A stretch of 64,000 nucleotides of DNA from Struthio camelus (GCF_040807025.1 NC_090954.1:12295501-12359500); one strand, 5' to 3'; numbered from the stretch's first letter, positions 36,126-48,963 are shown. The notes: generated from the sequence alone by a model not told the origin. Program-made: numbers and translations.

Positions 36126-38479
36126 TTGATAACGTTATTAAATTTGTTTTGACAACTCTTTTCAGTTCAGAGCTATGAGGATATTTCTAGGGAGAAAGAA
36201 GGAAAGAGTTGTCTTTTTGTTGTTTGCGCTGTGAGTTTGTGGAATTCTGTTGGTGGTGGTTTTGGGGTTTTGTTTGTTTGCTTCCCACCTCCAGCTGTTG
36301 CTTTTAAGGTAGGGCTCAGTGCTGCCCGGGGGCAGGTACAGCTGGGGCCTCTGTGATGGCAGGGTGACGTCTCCTGGAAAAGAGGAGTCTAAACTCAGGC
36401 TGGGAAGAGAGGTGAATGGCAGTTACTGCTGAGCTCTGAATTCCTGCATCAGTGCAGAACGTCAACTTTGCTGCTTCTACTGCAAAGCTGAAAAATTCAG
36501 AAAAGTCTGAAGAGAGGAAATAAAGATAATGGGTTTTTATGAAGTAGCAGCTTGTTTTTCACAGGTAGAGTCTACTCAAGCCTACCTGTTGTCCTTAAGT
36601 CTAATAATTAAGGAAAAAAAATCATTTCCTTTAAGGATGCAGGTGGTAATTCTGTCAGTCATATGCTCAGCTGGATTTCGTTATAGCAGCAAATAACCAA
36701 ACGTGCCCCAGCTTCCCTTGTGCCAATATAAGGACTGCAGTTAGATTACCAACAAAAATAGTTACACAAATGCTGAAATCTTTCTATCCAAAGGATTAAT
36801 CAGAATTTACCATCCAACTGACTGGAGGCTTTATTATTCGGCCCTGCCTTGTGCATGAACCTAATGAGAGCTGGCAGGGATTTGAGCACTTCTGGTACTG
36901 TCTGGGGAGGTGAGAGGTGGCTGAGAATAGATAAGAATTAGCTAAGATGCTGCCAGTGACTGGGAGGGGATAAAAGCCTGCTACAATTATTTTCTTTGGA
37001 GAGAGAATCTGTTAACTTGCAGCTGTAAAAGCTGCTTCCTGGCAGCTGCGGTGGATAGGTGTAAAAACAAACAAAGGCTCCGACCTCCCCGTGACGGTTC
37101 GGGTCTTGCTCCCTGCACTTGCCCAGCCACATTTCAAGGGACTCTTTATTGTTGTTAAAACGCACCCCTGGAGCAGCAGCCAAGCCTTTGACACAGGCTG
37201 GACGAGCAGTCGTCCAGCTCGTTCGGAAGAGACGGCAGCCACGTAGCCGGGGAGGCTGGCGGCGCTGAGCGAGGGGGCAGCTGTGCCGGCCGCCCCCAGC
37301 GCAAACGAAACGGCCCGGCTCCAAAGCAGGAAGGGGAGAACTTGTGGCAGGAGGCAGCGGGAAAGCTAGTATTTCCCTCGCTGAGTGGCAAATAAGCAGT
37401 GATCTACAGCGATGTGATTCAAGCAGAAAGACTGGTCTTCTGTAGCCAAAGGCTCATTGGCACGGAAGTCGGTCTAGCGTGGGAGGGTGTAAATGTCCAA
37501 TACTGCGCTGATTAATGTTTTCTGGTAGTGTCAGCGGGTCCCTTGCACCTCGGCACTTTGTCAGCAGCTCGGATGTAGCTGTGCGCGCTGGTATTTTGGG
37601 TGCTGGGCCCAAAACTGGAGAAGGCCACGTGCCAGCCATGACCAGCCCTGCAGGGGAGAGATGACAGCACGCGTGTAGCCAGGTGTGGGGTTTGTGGCCC
37701 TAGACCCAAGCGTGGTCCTTCTCCGCTGCCCTGTCTGAGTAGGGGAAACCAGCGTGATGCTGTAAAACGCTGGTGGTCACAGCCCGGCCTTGCGGATGGG
37801 GCCTGCCAGCTCCCCGGGGCTCCGCGCTTTGGTGCGCCGTGGTCTCGGGAGCGACGGCAAGGCTGCACCTTGGCTGCGCTCACAGGAGGATGCTGAAGGC
37901 GCCCTGGCAGCGACGCTCCCTGCTCGCGGGCTCGCAGCAGCTCCCTGCGCCGTGCCCAGGTTCACCTCCCGCTTTGGTCCGGCGGCTGCGTCGTGCCCGG
38001 GGTCGGGGTTGCTGCAATCGTTTACTCCGAGACTGGCCAGGAGTTCCCCCGAATGGCGCGCGTGTGAACTAAAGCATCTCTCCCAGAAAACACAGCCACT
38101 GTTGACTCCAAAATTGGCAGTGCTGGCGACTCCACCGCAGCCCTTGCCGGGCTGCTCCTGGGTTTATCCCCCCGTGCTGTTTAAAACACCTGCCTTATTT
38201 CTGATCTAAGCTCGCCAAGGCGACTTGCTCTGCACGTGGCAGGTAGCCGGCGTATTTGGGAGCAACGTGGGGGCAGGTGGGGCTGAGTTCAGCTCTGAGT
38301 CAGGGACGTGATTTGCACCGAGTGACTTGTGTTCAGCTGCCGCCTTCTCGCCTGAGTTGCCCGGAGCTAGTCTTGCTCCGAGGGAGGTGACTCCGCCAGC
38401 GCTCCAATTACAGCTGTGAAATTACTGCAGGAGCAACTTTGTTGTACAATTGAAGGGTTTAAATGGGGCAAATCATGTG

Positions 38480-38545
38480 GGAGAGGTAATACCTTTCATT
38501 AGACGGAGAAAACAAATTAGCTTTCAGGTACACAAGCCCTTCTTA
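38480..38545. repeat. Degraded ancient interspersed repeat
   Basis: 'gagaggtaatacctttcatt' followed by 'ttagctttcaggtacacaag' and 'cccttctt' matches, from memory, the order of words in an old repeat common in turtle and crocodile DNA. The family is not certain. Confidence 0.45.
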
Positions 38546-40279
38546 ACGTTACTGTGACGGTTATTATCCCGTATTGGTGCTATTAGAAATGAGGACGTTG
38601 CATTAGAGGGAAGCACGTTCTGCAAGTGTTTCGACCTGCTGGTAACTGCTCTCTGCTGACAAGTATTTGTTTAATGACATGTTGGAGCGAAAGCCAGCAG
38701 CAAGGACGAGCGCGGAGGGGGCTGGGAGTGCTGAGCGCTGACTTGCGCTGGGCCACCTTGCGTGCGCGGCACAGCCCTCCGGGAGCTGCTCCTGGCCGGG
38801 TGCCCACCCATGAGGCGGGGGACAAGCACCTGGCCGAGATTTGTCCCATCGTGGTTTGTAAGGACACTCCAAAATCCTCTCATCTCCAATTCAAACAGGG
38901 TCCTGACCAAAGGATATTCCTAGACTGAGCCTCAGGTGCCCTCCCTGCTCCCCAGGCCAGGAGAGCTGCCCTGATGTGTTTGCAAAGGGTCAGGAGGTCT
39001 TGCTGCTCCTGCCCGCGCTGGAGGCAGAAGTGTCTGTGAGGCTCCCAGGGGTGCAAACGCAATGGTCGTGTTGTCAGGGTCATGTGCTGCCTGTGGTGGG
39101 CGGTAGAGCCAGTTTTTCTGCTCCAAAAGTGGGACTGGGGAGGAGACGGCAACACTCAAATACCCAGAACCGCGGGCAGCTGCCGGCAAGGCACCGAGGA
39201 GGCCACCTGCCCTTTCCTGCTCCAGGTAAGGCGCTTTCCTGCCTCCCTCACGTCGCTGCGGGGATTTACAGCCTCACTTATCAACTTTATGGGCTGGTGG
39301 GGCAGAGCGGAAAAGCGGGCAGAGCGCGGCGAGCGATAGGGTCGCCTCCCGGGACAGCTCTTGCTTCGCGCCTGTGCCGGATGGAGACCTCTTCGTTGGG
39401 AAGGACGTCAGGAGCGCGAGCCAGTCCTCCCCAGCGAGGCGGGAGCAGCACCAGCCTCCTGGCTCTAAGCCCGTTGTGCCCAGGGGAAATAAGGATATCT
39501 GTCCTATCGTGTTCGGTTAGGTCACAAACGTGCAAATCTGTTTTGTTAGCCAGCATCCATCCCATGCGCGCTTGCTCAGCCTCAAAGGACGCCTGCAGCT
39601 CCTCAGCGAGGACCGCAGGGCTGCTGGCTGCGTTCTGCTGGTTTGTCCTCCTGAGCTCTAGCAACCCGCTCGCCGGGGCGGGGACACCAGCCTGCCCGCA
39701 GCGCCTTCCTGGCCGACGGGATGACTGAGGCTCGGGAAGAGGAACAGGCGAAACGGGATCTGCCAGGCTGGGTTTGGAAAGGCGCTGAGCATCAGCAGTG
39801 TTCGTCTCGGCCAGCGCCCAAAGCGGGCGCTGCGAGCGGTGCGCTGGGTCGTGTCCTTGCGGGTGGCAATGCCTGCCACCGGGACACGGGAATCGATGCC
39901 CTTTCTTGGAAATCTGCTGAGTTGGTTCCTGGGGACAAAGTTACCAGCGGGGGTGGGAAATTAAAGGGTTGCAACCCACTCGGTGGCATTTCTTAACCTG
40001 TGCTGGGGCAGCGTTGCCCCCTGCTAGGCCGGGCTGCTGCAGCTTTGCTCGGGTCGCCTGTCTCCCAGGGCCGAGGTTGGTCCGTGTCCGTACGCTGGGT
40101 AGGTTTGCGCCTTTCTACCTGCTCACCTCCAGGCAGCAAAGGCATAAATCAGGGCATCTCCCACAGATGTGGGGCTGGGCACGCGTCACGGGAGCTGCAG
40201 AGGAGCTTTGGCACGCAGGACCCAGGGCCGGAGACTCAGCTGCACCTTCTAGTGCACCTTCCCACGGGCTGCCTTTTCT

Positions 40280-40405
40280 TTTGTTAATGTTTGATTATTT
40301 TTAATGATTTGAGATTAAAAAATACTTATTTTAAATTAGTAGTTGCACTTCTTAATTACAGAGATGAATTACGTTACTATTCATTATTAATTAGATTTTA
40401 ACTTT
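40280..40405. promoter_or_regulatory. AT-rich TAAT-core cluster, possible enhancer
   Basis: About ten TAAT/ATTA homeodomain cores fall in some 125 bp, in an otherwise GC-rich interval, about 0.9 kb upstream of the K/E/S-rich gene. Examples are ATTATTAATTAG and CTTAATTAC. Function is inferred from motif density alone. Confidence 0.3.
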
Positions 40406-41286
40406 GCACTGATTACGCCTTTCATCAGCCACTCTCTGCACTCCAGCCCTTCCTCGGAGTCGGGCCGGTCGCTGCCGGCCCTGTCCACCCTGCCTCTCCT
40501 CGCCATCGCTGCCCGAAACCCAGCTGCTTTCTGCCCCCCTGAAGCATCCCGGGGACTTTGCGGCATGTTTAGAAAATACGAATCAATGTTATCGGCTTGC
40601 AAACTACAACCAGCTCTTGTAAGAGCACAAACAGCAGCCACAGGTCGTGTCATTTTGTGGGCTTTGAAACATTACTCGTAAACGTTAATATCCTGCCTCC
40701 GTCCATCGGCGGCTGGAACAGAGGCTGTTTCTTAATTACCTCCTCCCCAGGGGGAGGGATGACCCTGCTTTTTCCTGCGCACCAAACAGACCCGTTTCCT
40801 GGACCCCGCTGCCTTCCCTCCGCCACAACTGGTGATTTTGCCATTTGTGTGCGACAGGGAGGGTTTGACCTGCCTGTGCTATTGCTTGGACTTTGCTCCA
40901 GCTGTTTTTAAAGAAAGCCACCTTCTCTCCTTTGTGCTCTTTTTTTCCATCGTCGCCTTTTCAGGCCCTTAATCAATGCTCCGAGTTTTCCTGTTGTTGC
41001 TCCCAGCTCCCTCTCCTCGTTGCCCGCTGCTGCCTGTGCCTCCCCCCGCGCCAGCCGCCCTCTCCCCGAAGGAGGTCTCCTTTCTGCCGCAGCGTCCTGC
41101 CAGCCCCAGAGCACCTTCTTCACCGATTCACCCGCCTTTCATTTGAAATAGTTCTGTAATTTTCACCCGCTCACAGCTGGTTTTGGGGGTGGGGTTCGAG
41201 GCACCTGTATCCCCGTGCGCATTTGCCCACCCGCGTCTGCACGTTGTCCCAGCCCCGGTCACTCGGCTGTTTACTCTTCCTTGTAG

Positions 41287-43055
41287 GTGTGACGGCCTCG
41301 TGCCCACGAGCCGAGCGGCTGCTGCGAAATGTCGACTATCCTGAAATGTGAGTGTGCGGTGGGAGCCCCTAGGCCATGGGGGGACGGGGACCCTGCTTGG
41401 TCGGTGCAGCCGGACGTGTCCGGTGGCCCTGCGCGTGCCGGCTGCTGCACGACAGCAACTAACCTCGCTCTGTGCCCCGGCGTAGGGTTTGGACAGGAAG
41501 ATAAGGAGAGCGAAGAGAAGGAAAAGGACAAGGAGGAGAAAGAAAAAGAGGAGAAAGAAAAAGAGGAGAAAGAAAAAGAGGAGAAAGAAAAAGAGGAGAA
41601 CAAGAAGAAAAAGGAGGAGGAGGAGGAAAAGGTAGGGGGATAATGGGATTTTTTGCAGATCAGCTGGTGAACCACTTGCCAGAGGGCTGTCAGCCCCAAA
41701 GTCCCCAGCGTGATGCTCAGGGTGAGCCTGGTGTTTCCCAAAGCAGCCGACGCGGGGGCTGTGCTGGGGAGCCCTGGTCCAAGCGTGCCCGTGGCCGCGC
41801 AGCACCCGCAGGGCGCCCTGCGTGCCGCTGCCCGCCATGGGGGACGCGAGCGACGCGGAGCTCCCGGGCGGCTGCTGCTGAGCCCTGCAGAGCGGGCTGC
41901 TCGGCGCGGGCCGGCACGGCAGGCAGCCAGGCTTTGCAAGCTGTTAGAAAGCACCTGCCTGAACTGATTTACGTCCTGGCTGGGACAGGAAGCAGCGTGT
42001 GACTCACGGTGACCCCACACCTCTGGCAGATGGTGCCGCACCATCCGCAGCCTAGAAATCACAGCGCGTGCATGGCTTTTCCACGCAGAGACAGCTCTCT
42101 CTCTGCTCCTGATGTGCCCAGTTAATTCCCCCCTCCTTTTCCTCCCCTTTCAACCCCAACGGGACTACGGCCAGCAGCGCTGTGCCTGGCGGGGCGCGCT
42201 GCGGGGGGCTCCGCAGGACCACCGCCTCTGAGACGGCCCCGAGACCCAACGCCTCTCCGACTCCAGGCTCTAGCCCAAAACGCAGACGGGATCCTGGGTG
42301 CCGGGGTGCCTGGTGCCGCATGGCTGTCCCACTGTAACGCGTCCTTCCCTCCTCACCTCTGCAGGGAGACGGGGAAGGGGCAAGCAGCAGCAGCAGCAGC
42401 TCCAGCAGCGATTCGGAGCAGGTAACGCCACGCACAGCTCCGTGCTGGCGCACGCGCTTGAGCCCGGGCTCCCTGCTCCAGCCTGGGCCGCGTCCTTCCA
42501 GCAGCAGGAGAGATCCCGCTCCCCCGCAGCATCTCCCGTCTGCGGCCCGCCTGGGCAGCGAGCGGCACCCGAGAGAAAAGTCATAGCATGTGTTTCTGGC
42601 TAACCTGGGCTGCTTTTCTCTCCTTCTCCGAGCGGGGAGGTGCAGCGCGCGCGTGCCCTGCTCGGCCTCCCTGGGAGCGCTGCGGGATTTGGCGGGGTTG
42701 TGAAATGCTGGCGCAGAGATGCCGGCCGGCCTTCCCCGCTCTCCCATCGCACGCGACCCCCGCCGAGTCCGCGTGCCTGAACCCTCCCGCGGGCGCTATC
42801 GACACCGGGAGGACGGGACGCACAACGCCCCGCACCCCCCTCACGCAGGGTTGCTTTTCTCTTTCGTCCTCCCCCAGGACCGCGGCAGCAGCAAGGAGGA
42901 TGAGAAGGAAGATGAAGATTAGCCTTTCCGCGCTGCGGCGATGCTGTGCGGCCCGAGCGCGCCGGGGAGGTGGCATGCAGGCGGCAGCGCATTGCGGGGG
43001 GGGGGGAGGGGGGGACCGGGCCACTTTCAGCTAAATAAAGGTGTTTTGGGCCCCA
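41287..43055 (+). CDS. Unrecognised small Lys/Glu/Ser-rich protein, 88 aa, four exons
   Basis: Coding exons 41329-41347, 41486-41631, 42365-42421 and 42878-42922 join in phase (267 nt). Each intron is GT-AG, and acceptors 3 and 4 have good pyrimidine tracts. The start ATG has G at -3 and an in-frame TGA at 41290-41292 upstream. A further acceptor (TTCCTTGTAG) before 41287 implies an upstream untranslated exon. AATAAA follows the stop at 43034. The protein begins MSTILKWFGQ, then a 45-residue Lys/Glu stretch with four perfect EEKEK repeats, a nine-serine run before DSEQ (casein-kinase-2-like), and an acidic end KEDEKEDED. It has no domain or membrane segment and is expected to be disordered or a single charged helix. 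I recognise no family. Low complexity weakens the coding argument, because purine-rich DNA stays open by chance. The function is unknown. Confidence 0.5.
41532..41591 (+). repeat. In-frame 15-bp coding tandem repeat (EEKEK x4)
   Basis: Four perfect copies of GAGGAGAAAGAAAAA, flanked by degenerate copies, inside exon 2 of the K/E/S-rich gene. The unit length is a multiple of three, so copy changes keep the frame. The pure purine strand could adopt triplex or slip during replication. Confidence 0.9.
43034..43039 (+). terminator. Poly(A) signal of the K/E/S-rich gene
   Basis: AATAAA 112 bp after the TAG stop, followed by a GT-rich segment (GGTGTTTTGGG). It supports transcription ending here on the plus strand and gives a 3' UTR of about 130 nt. 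Confidence 0.65.
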
Positions 43056-43700
43056 AAGGGCGACGCGGTTTGTTCCTCCAGTGCCGGGCTCTGCTCGGCT
43101 GCTGCAGCCGGCCGCGGCTTCACATTTATCAAAAACAGAAAAGAAGTGGCCGGCGAGGTTTGGGGGTGTGTGTGTGTGGGGGGGGAGCTGCTCTCCGTGC
43201 TGCTGCCGGCAGCCGGCGCGCTGCGCTCGGGCGGAGCCTGGGCTCCTCCCGGGGCCGGAGCCGCCAAAAATGAGCCGTCACCGCCACCTGCCGGGGCCGG
43301 GGCCGCTCGGCAGCGCTCTTCTGCCAGGCTGCCCCAGCAGCAGCCCGGGGCAGGCTGCCCGGGGCGAGCCGGTAACGGGGCTAAGCGAAAGGCGGGGCGC
43401 GGGGTGCAGGATGCGGGGCGCAGGGGCGCGCAGCCCTTCGTCGCGGGGGCAGGAGTCGCGCCGGGGGGGTGAAGCGGGGTCCGCTTCCCTCGGCGCGCGA
43501 GGACCGAGCGGCCGCCTCCGGGCGCCCGAAGCCCTGCGGCCCGGGCACCGCCGGCCCCGCGCTCCGGCCCCCGGCAGCACGCGGCTCTGCAGGAGAGGAG
43601 CCCGCGCGGGCCCCTCGCGGCAGCGCCAGCACCAGCACCCTGACCCCTTGCAGCTGCTGGCGCCACCAAAACAACGCAGGTAATAGTGCTGCAACTAGAA
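43056..43700. promoter_or_regulatory. CpG island after the K/E/S-rich gene
   Basis: Very GC- and CpG-rich DNA with several GC boxes, beginning right after the poly(A) signal. A donor-like ACGCAG|GTAATA occurs at 43675-43686. Long open frames on both strands do not resemble any family. It may be the promoter of an unseen non-coding or distant transcript. Confidence 0.45.
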
Positions 43701-46700
43701 ACTGCAAAGCAAATTGAAGCAAGAGTTCTCCTCGCTGCGTTGCTGCCTTGATTTGTTTTCGGAAGGGGTCTAGGTATTTTTAAGGGTATTTTGCTAAGCC
43801 AAGCAGGAAGACAGAGCTTTGCTGGTAACAGGGATTTCAGGCAAACTTGTGTTTGAAAGTCGGTATTGTGGAGGAGTTTCCCTGAAACCTCAGAACGCGG
43901 CTTCAGCTATTGTTTTCATGAAGCAGCTCCGGTGTAATCACAGCAAAGATGCCGAGGAATGTTGTCTTAATTACCCAGCGCAGAGATTAAAGGGAAAACA
44001 TGAAGACATTAAAAACAAGTAAACCCCAAAGCTGAACCGGATTTCAATACACTGGTTTGGCTGCAGCAGGCAAACGTCACGTCAGCAAGGACACCTTCAT
44101 GTAAAACACCGCTGTGCGGCCACTCCTCTTCCCCTTCAGCCCTCCGTGCCAGCTTGCAGGACTCTAGTGCAGGGCACAACCTACTTCCAAACGCGATCTG
44201 GGACCACGGCGTTTTATAGCGCCCTCGGGCCAGGCTCCTGCAGGATGGAAAGCTGTGGGAATACATGAAAGGGGACGCCCTGCTTTTGCTTTTAAAGTTA
44301 AAAGTTGGAAGCTTTTTAAGGGTGCTGTGCCAGGTCGTATTTTCTGAGGTCAAACATGCCTGCAGATGCCCAGCTGCAGTGCAGGGGTGTTGCATCACGC
44401 CGGGGCGAGAGCCTGCTCTTCAGCTGATGGCGGTATCTCGCCCTGCGATGAGCTAAAGAGCCAGGCTGAAACCGCCCTCTGCACCCCGTGGCCCAGCCGC
44501 CAGCAACCCGAGCCGGTGACGCCTGTGAACGGCTGCGCGCGGCTCACGCGGCCTCGCGCTGCCCCAGCTCCGCGTGTCCTGTGAGCCCGTGCGGCGAGCG
44601 AGGAGCCGGGCCAGGCGTGCTGTTTGCTGTGCGCGTTTCACAGTCCCTGCTCCTGGCCACTGCGCTGAGCTCTGTGCAAACAGCAAATGTGCAGCCAGAT
44701 CCCTGTGGCACCAGAGCAAAAAGCAAAATAAATGTGGGGAACAGCTCTGCTAACGGCCGAGCGTTTGCGCCGGGAGCAGAGGGATTCGCTTTCCCGCATC
44801 CTGCTCTTCATCCCGGGTGCAGCTCTCTCCCCTTTTGTGTCCACAGACTGCCACAGGTCAAACCGATGAAGTTTCCTCCAAAATTTGCAGGCAGGAGCGA
44901 TAACTCTTTCAAAGCATCTGGAGTCTCTAATTCTCGTTGCCTTTCCGTGCTGGCTTGCATCCAGGTGCCGCGAAGGAGCTCATAGCACGAGCTTCACGTC
45001 TGCCATGTGAGTTAGAGCTTTAAAAACGCTTAGTGGAGGAAGAGAAAAGCAGGCAAAACCCGTGGCTTTTGGGGCTCCGGAGGATGCTCAGCTCTGCCAG
45101 GGGGCTGGCAGGGCGACGGGGGCTCCCTGCCGCTGGGCAGCCGGGCACCCTCCCGCGGGGCCGGGAGCCGTGACGCCCTCGCGTGGGGCAGCCAGGACCT
45201 CCCCAGTGCCTGCTGGCAGCAGGGTGGCTCTTATCGGGGTGTTCAACCGTATAATCTGCTCAAAGCGTCGCCAAGGTCCGGTGTGGGTCCGTGGCGCTGC
45301 TGCGGGTTCGGCGGGCTGGGGAAGGGGCGCAGACGGAGTCGTGCCGGCAGCCCGTTGCATAAGGCTCGCAGAGGGGTGGAGTAGGGAAAGGCCAGCAAGA
45401 GAAACTGGCAGCCTTGGAGTTACTTAAGTCTTGTTTATACGCATTTACTTCTGTTTATATAATAACCTCATCTGGTCCTCTGGGAGCAGGAGGGCTTGTG
45501 CTGCCCCTGCTCGCGCCGTCCCGGGGTCGCTGCAGCCGCCGGGACTCTGGGTGGCACCGGACGGTGCCCGGCTCGGAGGGGTGGAGGAGGAGATGATTTC
45601 TGTACCATTTCATGCAGAGATGCCCCCAAGTGAAGCTATTTTATATAAATACCCACGATTTCGGAACAAAAATGTTGGCTCTTTATTTTGATATGAAATT
45701 ATTTATCTTGCACCCAGGGGCTGCATTTGGTAAACCTTGGCGTCTTATTACAGAAACACGTTTGCAAGCTTCTCTAAGGTAGATATCAAAATGAAATTTT
45801 TCCTTTGTTCCCAAGTGACCTTCTTTGTGGAAAATTTCAAGCTGTTTTTTTCATTCCACTAGAAATGGAAACAGTTAGAAATCCTGACTTTCCCAGAAAA
45901 GCTGATTCCTGCAGCCCTGCTTATGATCTGCTAATCTCCACAAAGCACTAGGCAGAGGTTTCCTATAAGCCAACTCTTCTATTTTTGAGCTAAATAATAA
46001 AAAAAACAAAACCAAAACATAACATGCATCTTGCAACTGAAGAGTGTTTTGGAAGGTCAAATCTCTGCTTCCCCTTTTGCTCCATGAAGAGTGCTCTGAC
46101 TCACTCTTCTCTATACTGAGCGCTTCTGCAACTTTCTCTCTCATTCTAAAAATCTGTAAATTATGCTTTTTGCTATGTTAATTAGCAGCTAAAAGTTATA
46201 TCGAGCTTTACTCACTGAGCTGCTCGGGATTCATTTTCATAACAGCGATCCTGAAGCGGCAAATGCTTCACTCTTTTACAACACCCTGTTCTCCCCTACA
46301 AGCCCTTTCTTCTAGGATTCCTGCATTTGCTCTTTTGGAAGAGCACAGATGGGTCTTTACTCCCAAAATGTAACCACAATACATTTATAAAATCCACAAA
46401 GAAATGGTGGCAGGTTGATTGTGAAGGCAAATTTGCAGTTTGCTTCAGGAGATTCACCGGGACAGGTTTCTGGGTGACAGGTCTTCCACGGACTAGTAAC
46501 AACTGGACTCCTTTAAGAGCCGGGCCGCCTGTCTGTGCCGTAAGAAAGGAAAGGCCCCGCTGGCTCCGCCGCCTGAGCGGAGTCACTCACCCTGACGGGA
46601 TTCACCTGGAGTCCAAAGTGCAGAGAGAGGTGGAGGCAAACCCTGCGCAGAACAGGCACGGCCAGAAATACTCGTCCGCTCCCGGAGCGGGGAGCTGGGC

Positions 46701-48963
46701 CACTGCCGCAAGCCAGGGAGCCGACGGTTTACGCTCCTCTTGCCCCAAAACCACCCTAGTCCCTGTGCTTAGTGGGATGGGGGGCTGCTCGGTGCCGTGC
46801 CAAAGCCTGCCGCATTGCTCCTCGAGGTTCGAGGTGCTTCGTTCTCCCCCTTCCTCAGGCCTCAGCTGCAATTGGGGCAGCCAACAGGCGCCTGCTGGCC
46901 CTGCAAGAGCTCTTGCCCTTGCATGAGAGGGACACCGAATTATCAGGCCAGAGGTAGCGATAGAAATGCTGGAGTAGTGGGAAGATAGACCAGGTTAAAG
47001 GAAGAGGAAGATATGCCTGTGAAAGCTCATCGGGGAAAAAATCTGTGCAGAAGCAGACAACAACAGCAGAGAGAGAGGGAACGACGTGCCGCCCCGCTGG
47101 GCAGCGTGGCCGGGGGGAGCGTGTTGGCCCTGCTGGCTCTGGGCTGCTGGGGAGGGCGTATTCCCGGCAGGGGTGCTCAGCCGTAGCCCCTCGCAGCCCT
47201 GCGCGCCCTCGCCAGGCACCACCGCGCTCTGACGCCCCGACAACCCTGCCGATCCCAGCAGCACTCCCAGATGGTGCCTTGGGAATTAGGAGCTGGGCTC
47301 CTCCTCCATTTAGTGCCCTCCTTTGACTCCTTTGGGCAGGGAGCGCGTGGGACGAGCTGGGCGCTGGAGCAAACGTGGCCGGGGCAGGATTAGAGGATAG
47401 ATAAGAGGGCAGGATAGAGGCATCACTTCAGATGAAGGCCCTGCCATGTGCAGTTACCATGTCCCCTGCTCGCCCTCATTTGCCATCTCCTCTGTGGTGC
47501 CTTTGACAGGCGGGTGGGAGCAAGACGGGGAAAAACAAAAAAGGAAGAGATGAGGGAGGCAGCACCTACTCTTCCTGCTGTGGCAAGGAGCCAAGAGCAA
47601 GGGCTGGCGCGGGACAGGGGCAGCGCAGCCTGGCGAGTCCCTGCGTGGCCGGGCTGGCGTCACCCCCAGCCATACTTGCTCAGGCATGTGGCTGGACAGT
47701 AGCTCGTGGAGCCACCAAGATTTGTCTGAGCCCCTAGCAACGGCCGATCATCAGGGAAACACAATATGGTGGAGTTCCTGAGTGGGCCCCGGTCTCGCAT
47801 GCTCACTGGTCTCACAGAGTTATTGGAGCAACTGTCACGTTTCTCAGTAATGCTCAGGCCTGGGCTTGCCTGCCTGGGAACAGCATGTGATAGAGCTGCA
47901 AGGCTGGGCTGGTACACCCTGCGCTCTGCGTGCCCACGGGGATGGGGGCTACGCGGCTCTCAGCGCAGAGAAATGCAAGAAGCAATGCTGAAACAGCTGA
48001 AACAGTTGCAGCTGTGTTTAGTGCAGGGATGAAGAGCACAACCGCATTGCACTTGTTTCCAGGAGCAAAGCTTGAGGATGAAGCTAAGTGGTCTTTCCAG
48101 GGTGTCTCCCAGGGGATGTAAAAGGCTTATAACCTTTCCACGGCTGGCCTGAAAGTGTCTCAGGGAATCAGTCAGCTCTCTCCATCTGGGAGAGGGACTG
48201 GTGACGTGACTTCTAGGTCTGGTCCCCAAAGACACAGCCCCCACGTCACCGTGTTATGCTGACACCAAACTCCTTGGAAGCGGTGGAGCTTGCCACAGCA
48301 TAAAAGCGTAGTCATGTCCTGAGACAGTGGGGTCCTATGGCTCTTGCATCTCTGACTACTTGGGTATGTCACCAGTGGCCATAGGTAGCCTACTCACTTC
48401 TCGCAAGGAGAGGATGCGATGGAGCTGAATGAGCAGTGCTGACTTTGGCCCCCCCATGGGATCTCCTGCCAAAAAGAGGATATTTGGCTGCCCTTGAAAC
48501 ACCGATGAAGCAAATGTGAAGCACCAAGGCAAGCTTATAGCATCCTTCACTGCAGACCACAGTCTCGTCACCCATCCTAGTGCTACCCCACTGACAATGA
48601 GGACAAATCTGCCCTTGCTTTTAGTTGTACTCCCTTCTCAGGAGTATGTGACTCATACATGAACGCCCATGGAAAAGGAGATCTCCAAGTATTTTATGTG
48701 GGACTTGCTCCCAAGACCGTCTGACAATGTTCTGCCAACCTCTTAGCCAAGATGTTTGGCTCCAGAGAGTAAAATGAGCCAGATATGGATCTGGGCTCTC
48801 CCCGCTCATCTCTCCAGTTTCCAAGACTTCAGGCATAAGCATGGTTACATGAGCAATGAGATAACATTACATTTCAGGTCTGTGTCCAGCCAATCCATGT
48901 GATAGTCAACTCATTTCTCTAGGAATGATGTTGCCTCCAGCAAAGCCTGCATGACTCAGAAAA

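Larger units (their letters stand above)
36126..41286. other. Intergenic stretch rising from AT-rich to GC-rich
   Basis: No exon with recognisable similarity was found. CpG-dense patches occur at about 37200-37330, 37770-38060 and 39330-39900, and a 5' untranslated exon of the next gene may hide in one of them. An ancient-repeat-like segment lies at 38480-38545 and an AT-rich patch loaded with TAAT cores at 40280-40405. Confidence 0.45.

Noticed and set aside
38976-39728. 250-aa plus-strand frame
   Set aside because: GC-rich intergenic DNA, with no family similarity and no exon-like boundaries.
41128-42062. 236-aa and 263-aa minus-strand frames opposite the K/E/S-rich gene
   Set aside because: Their Phe/Leu/Ser runs are the antisense of the purine repeat; no splice or family support.
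43031-43694. Arg/Ala/Gly/Pro-rich frames on both strands
   Set aside because: CpG-island composition effect; no conserved motif.
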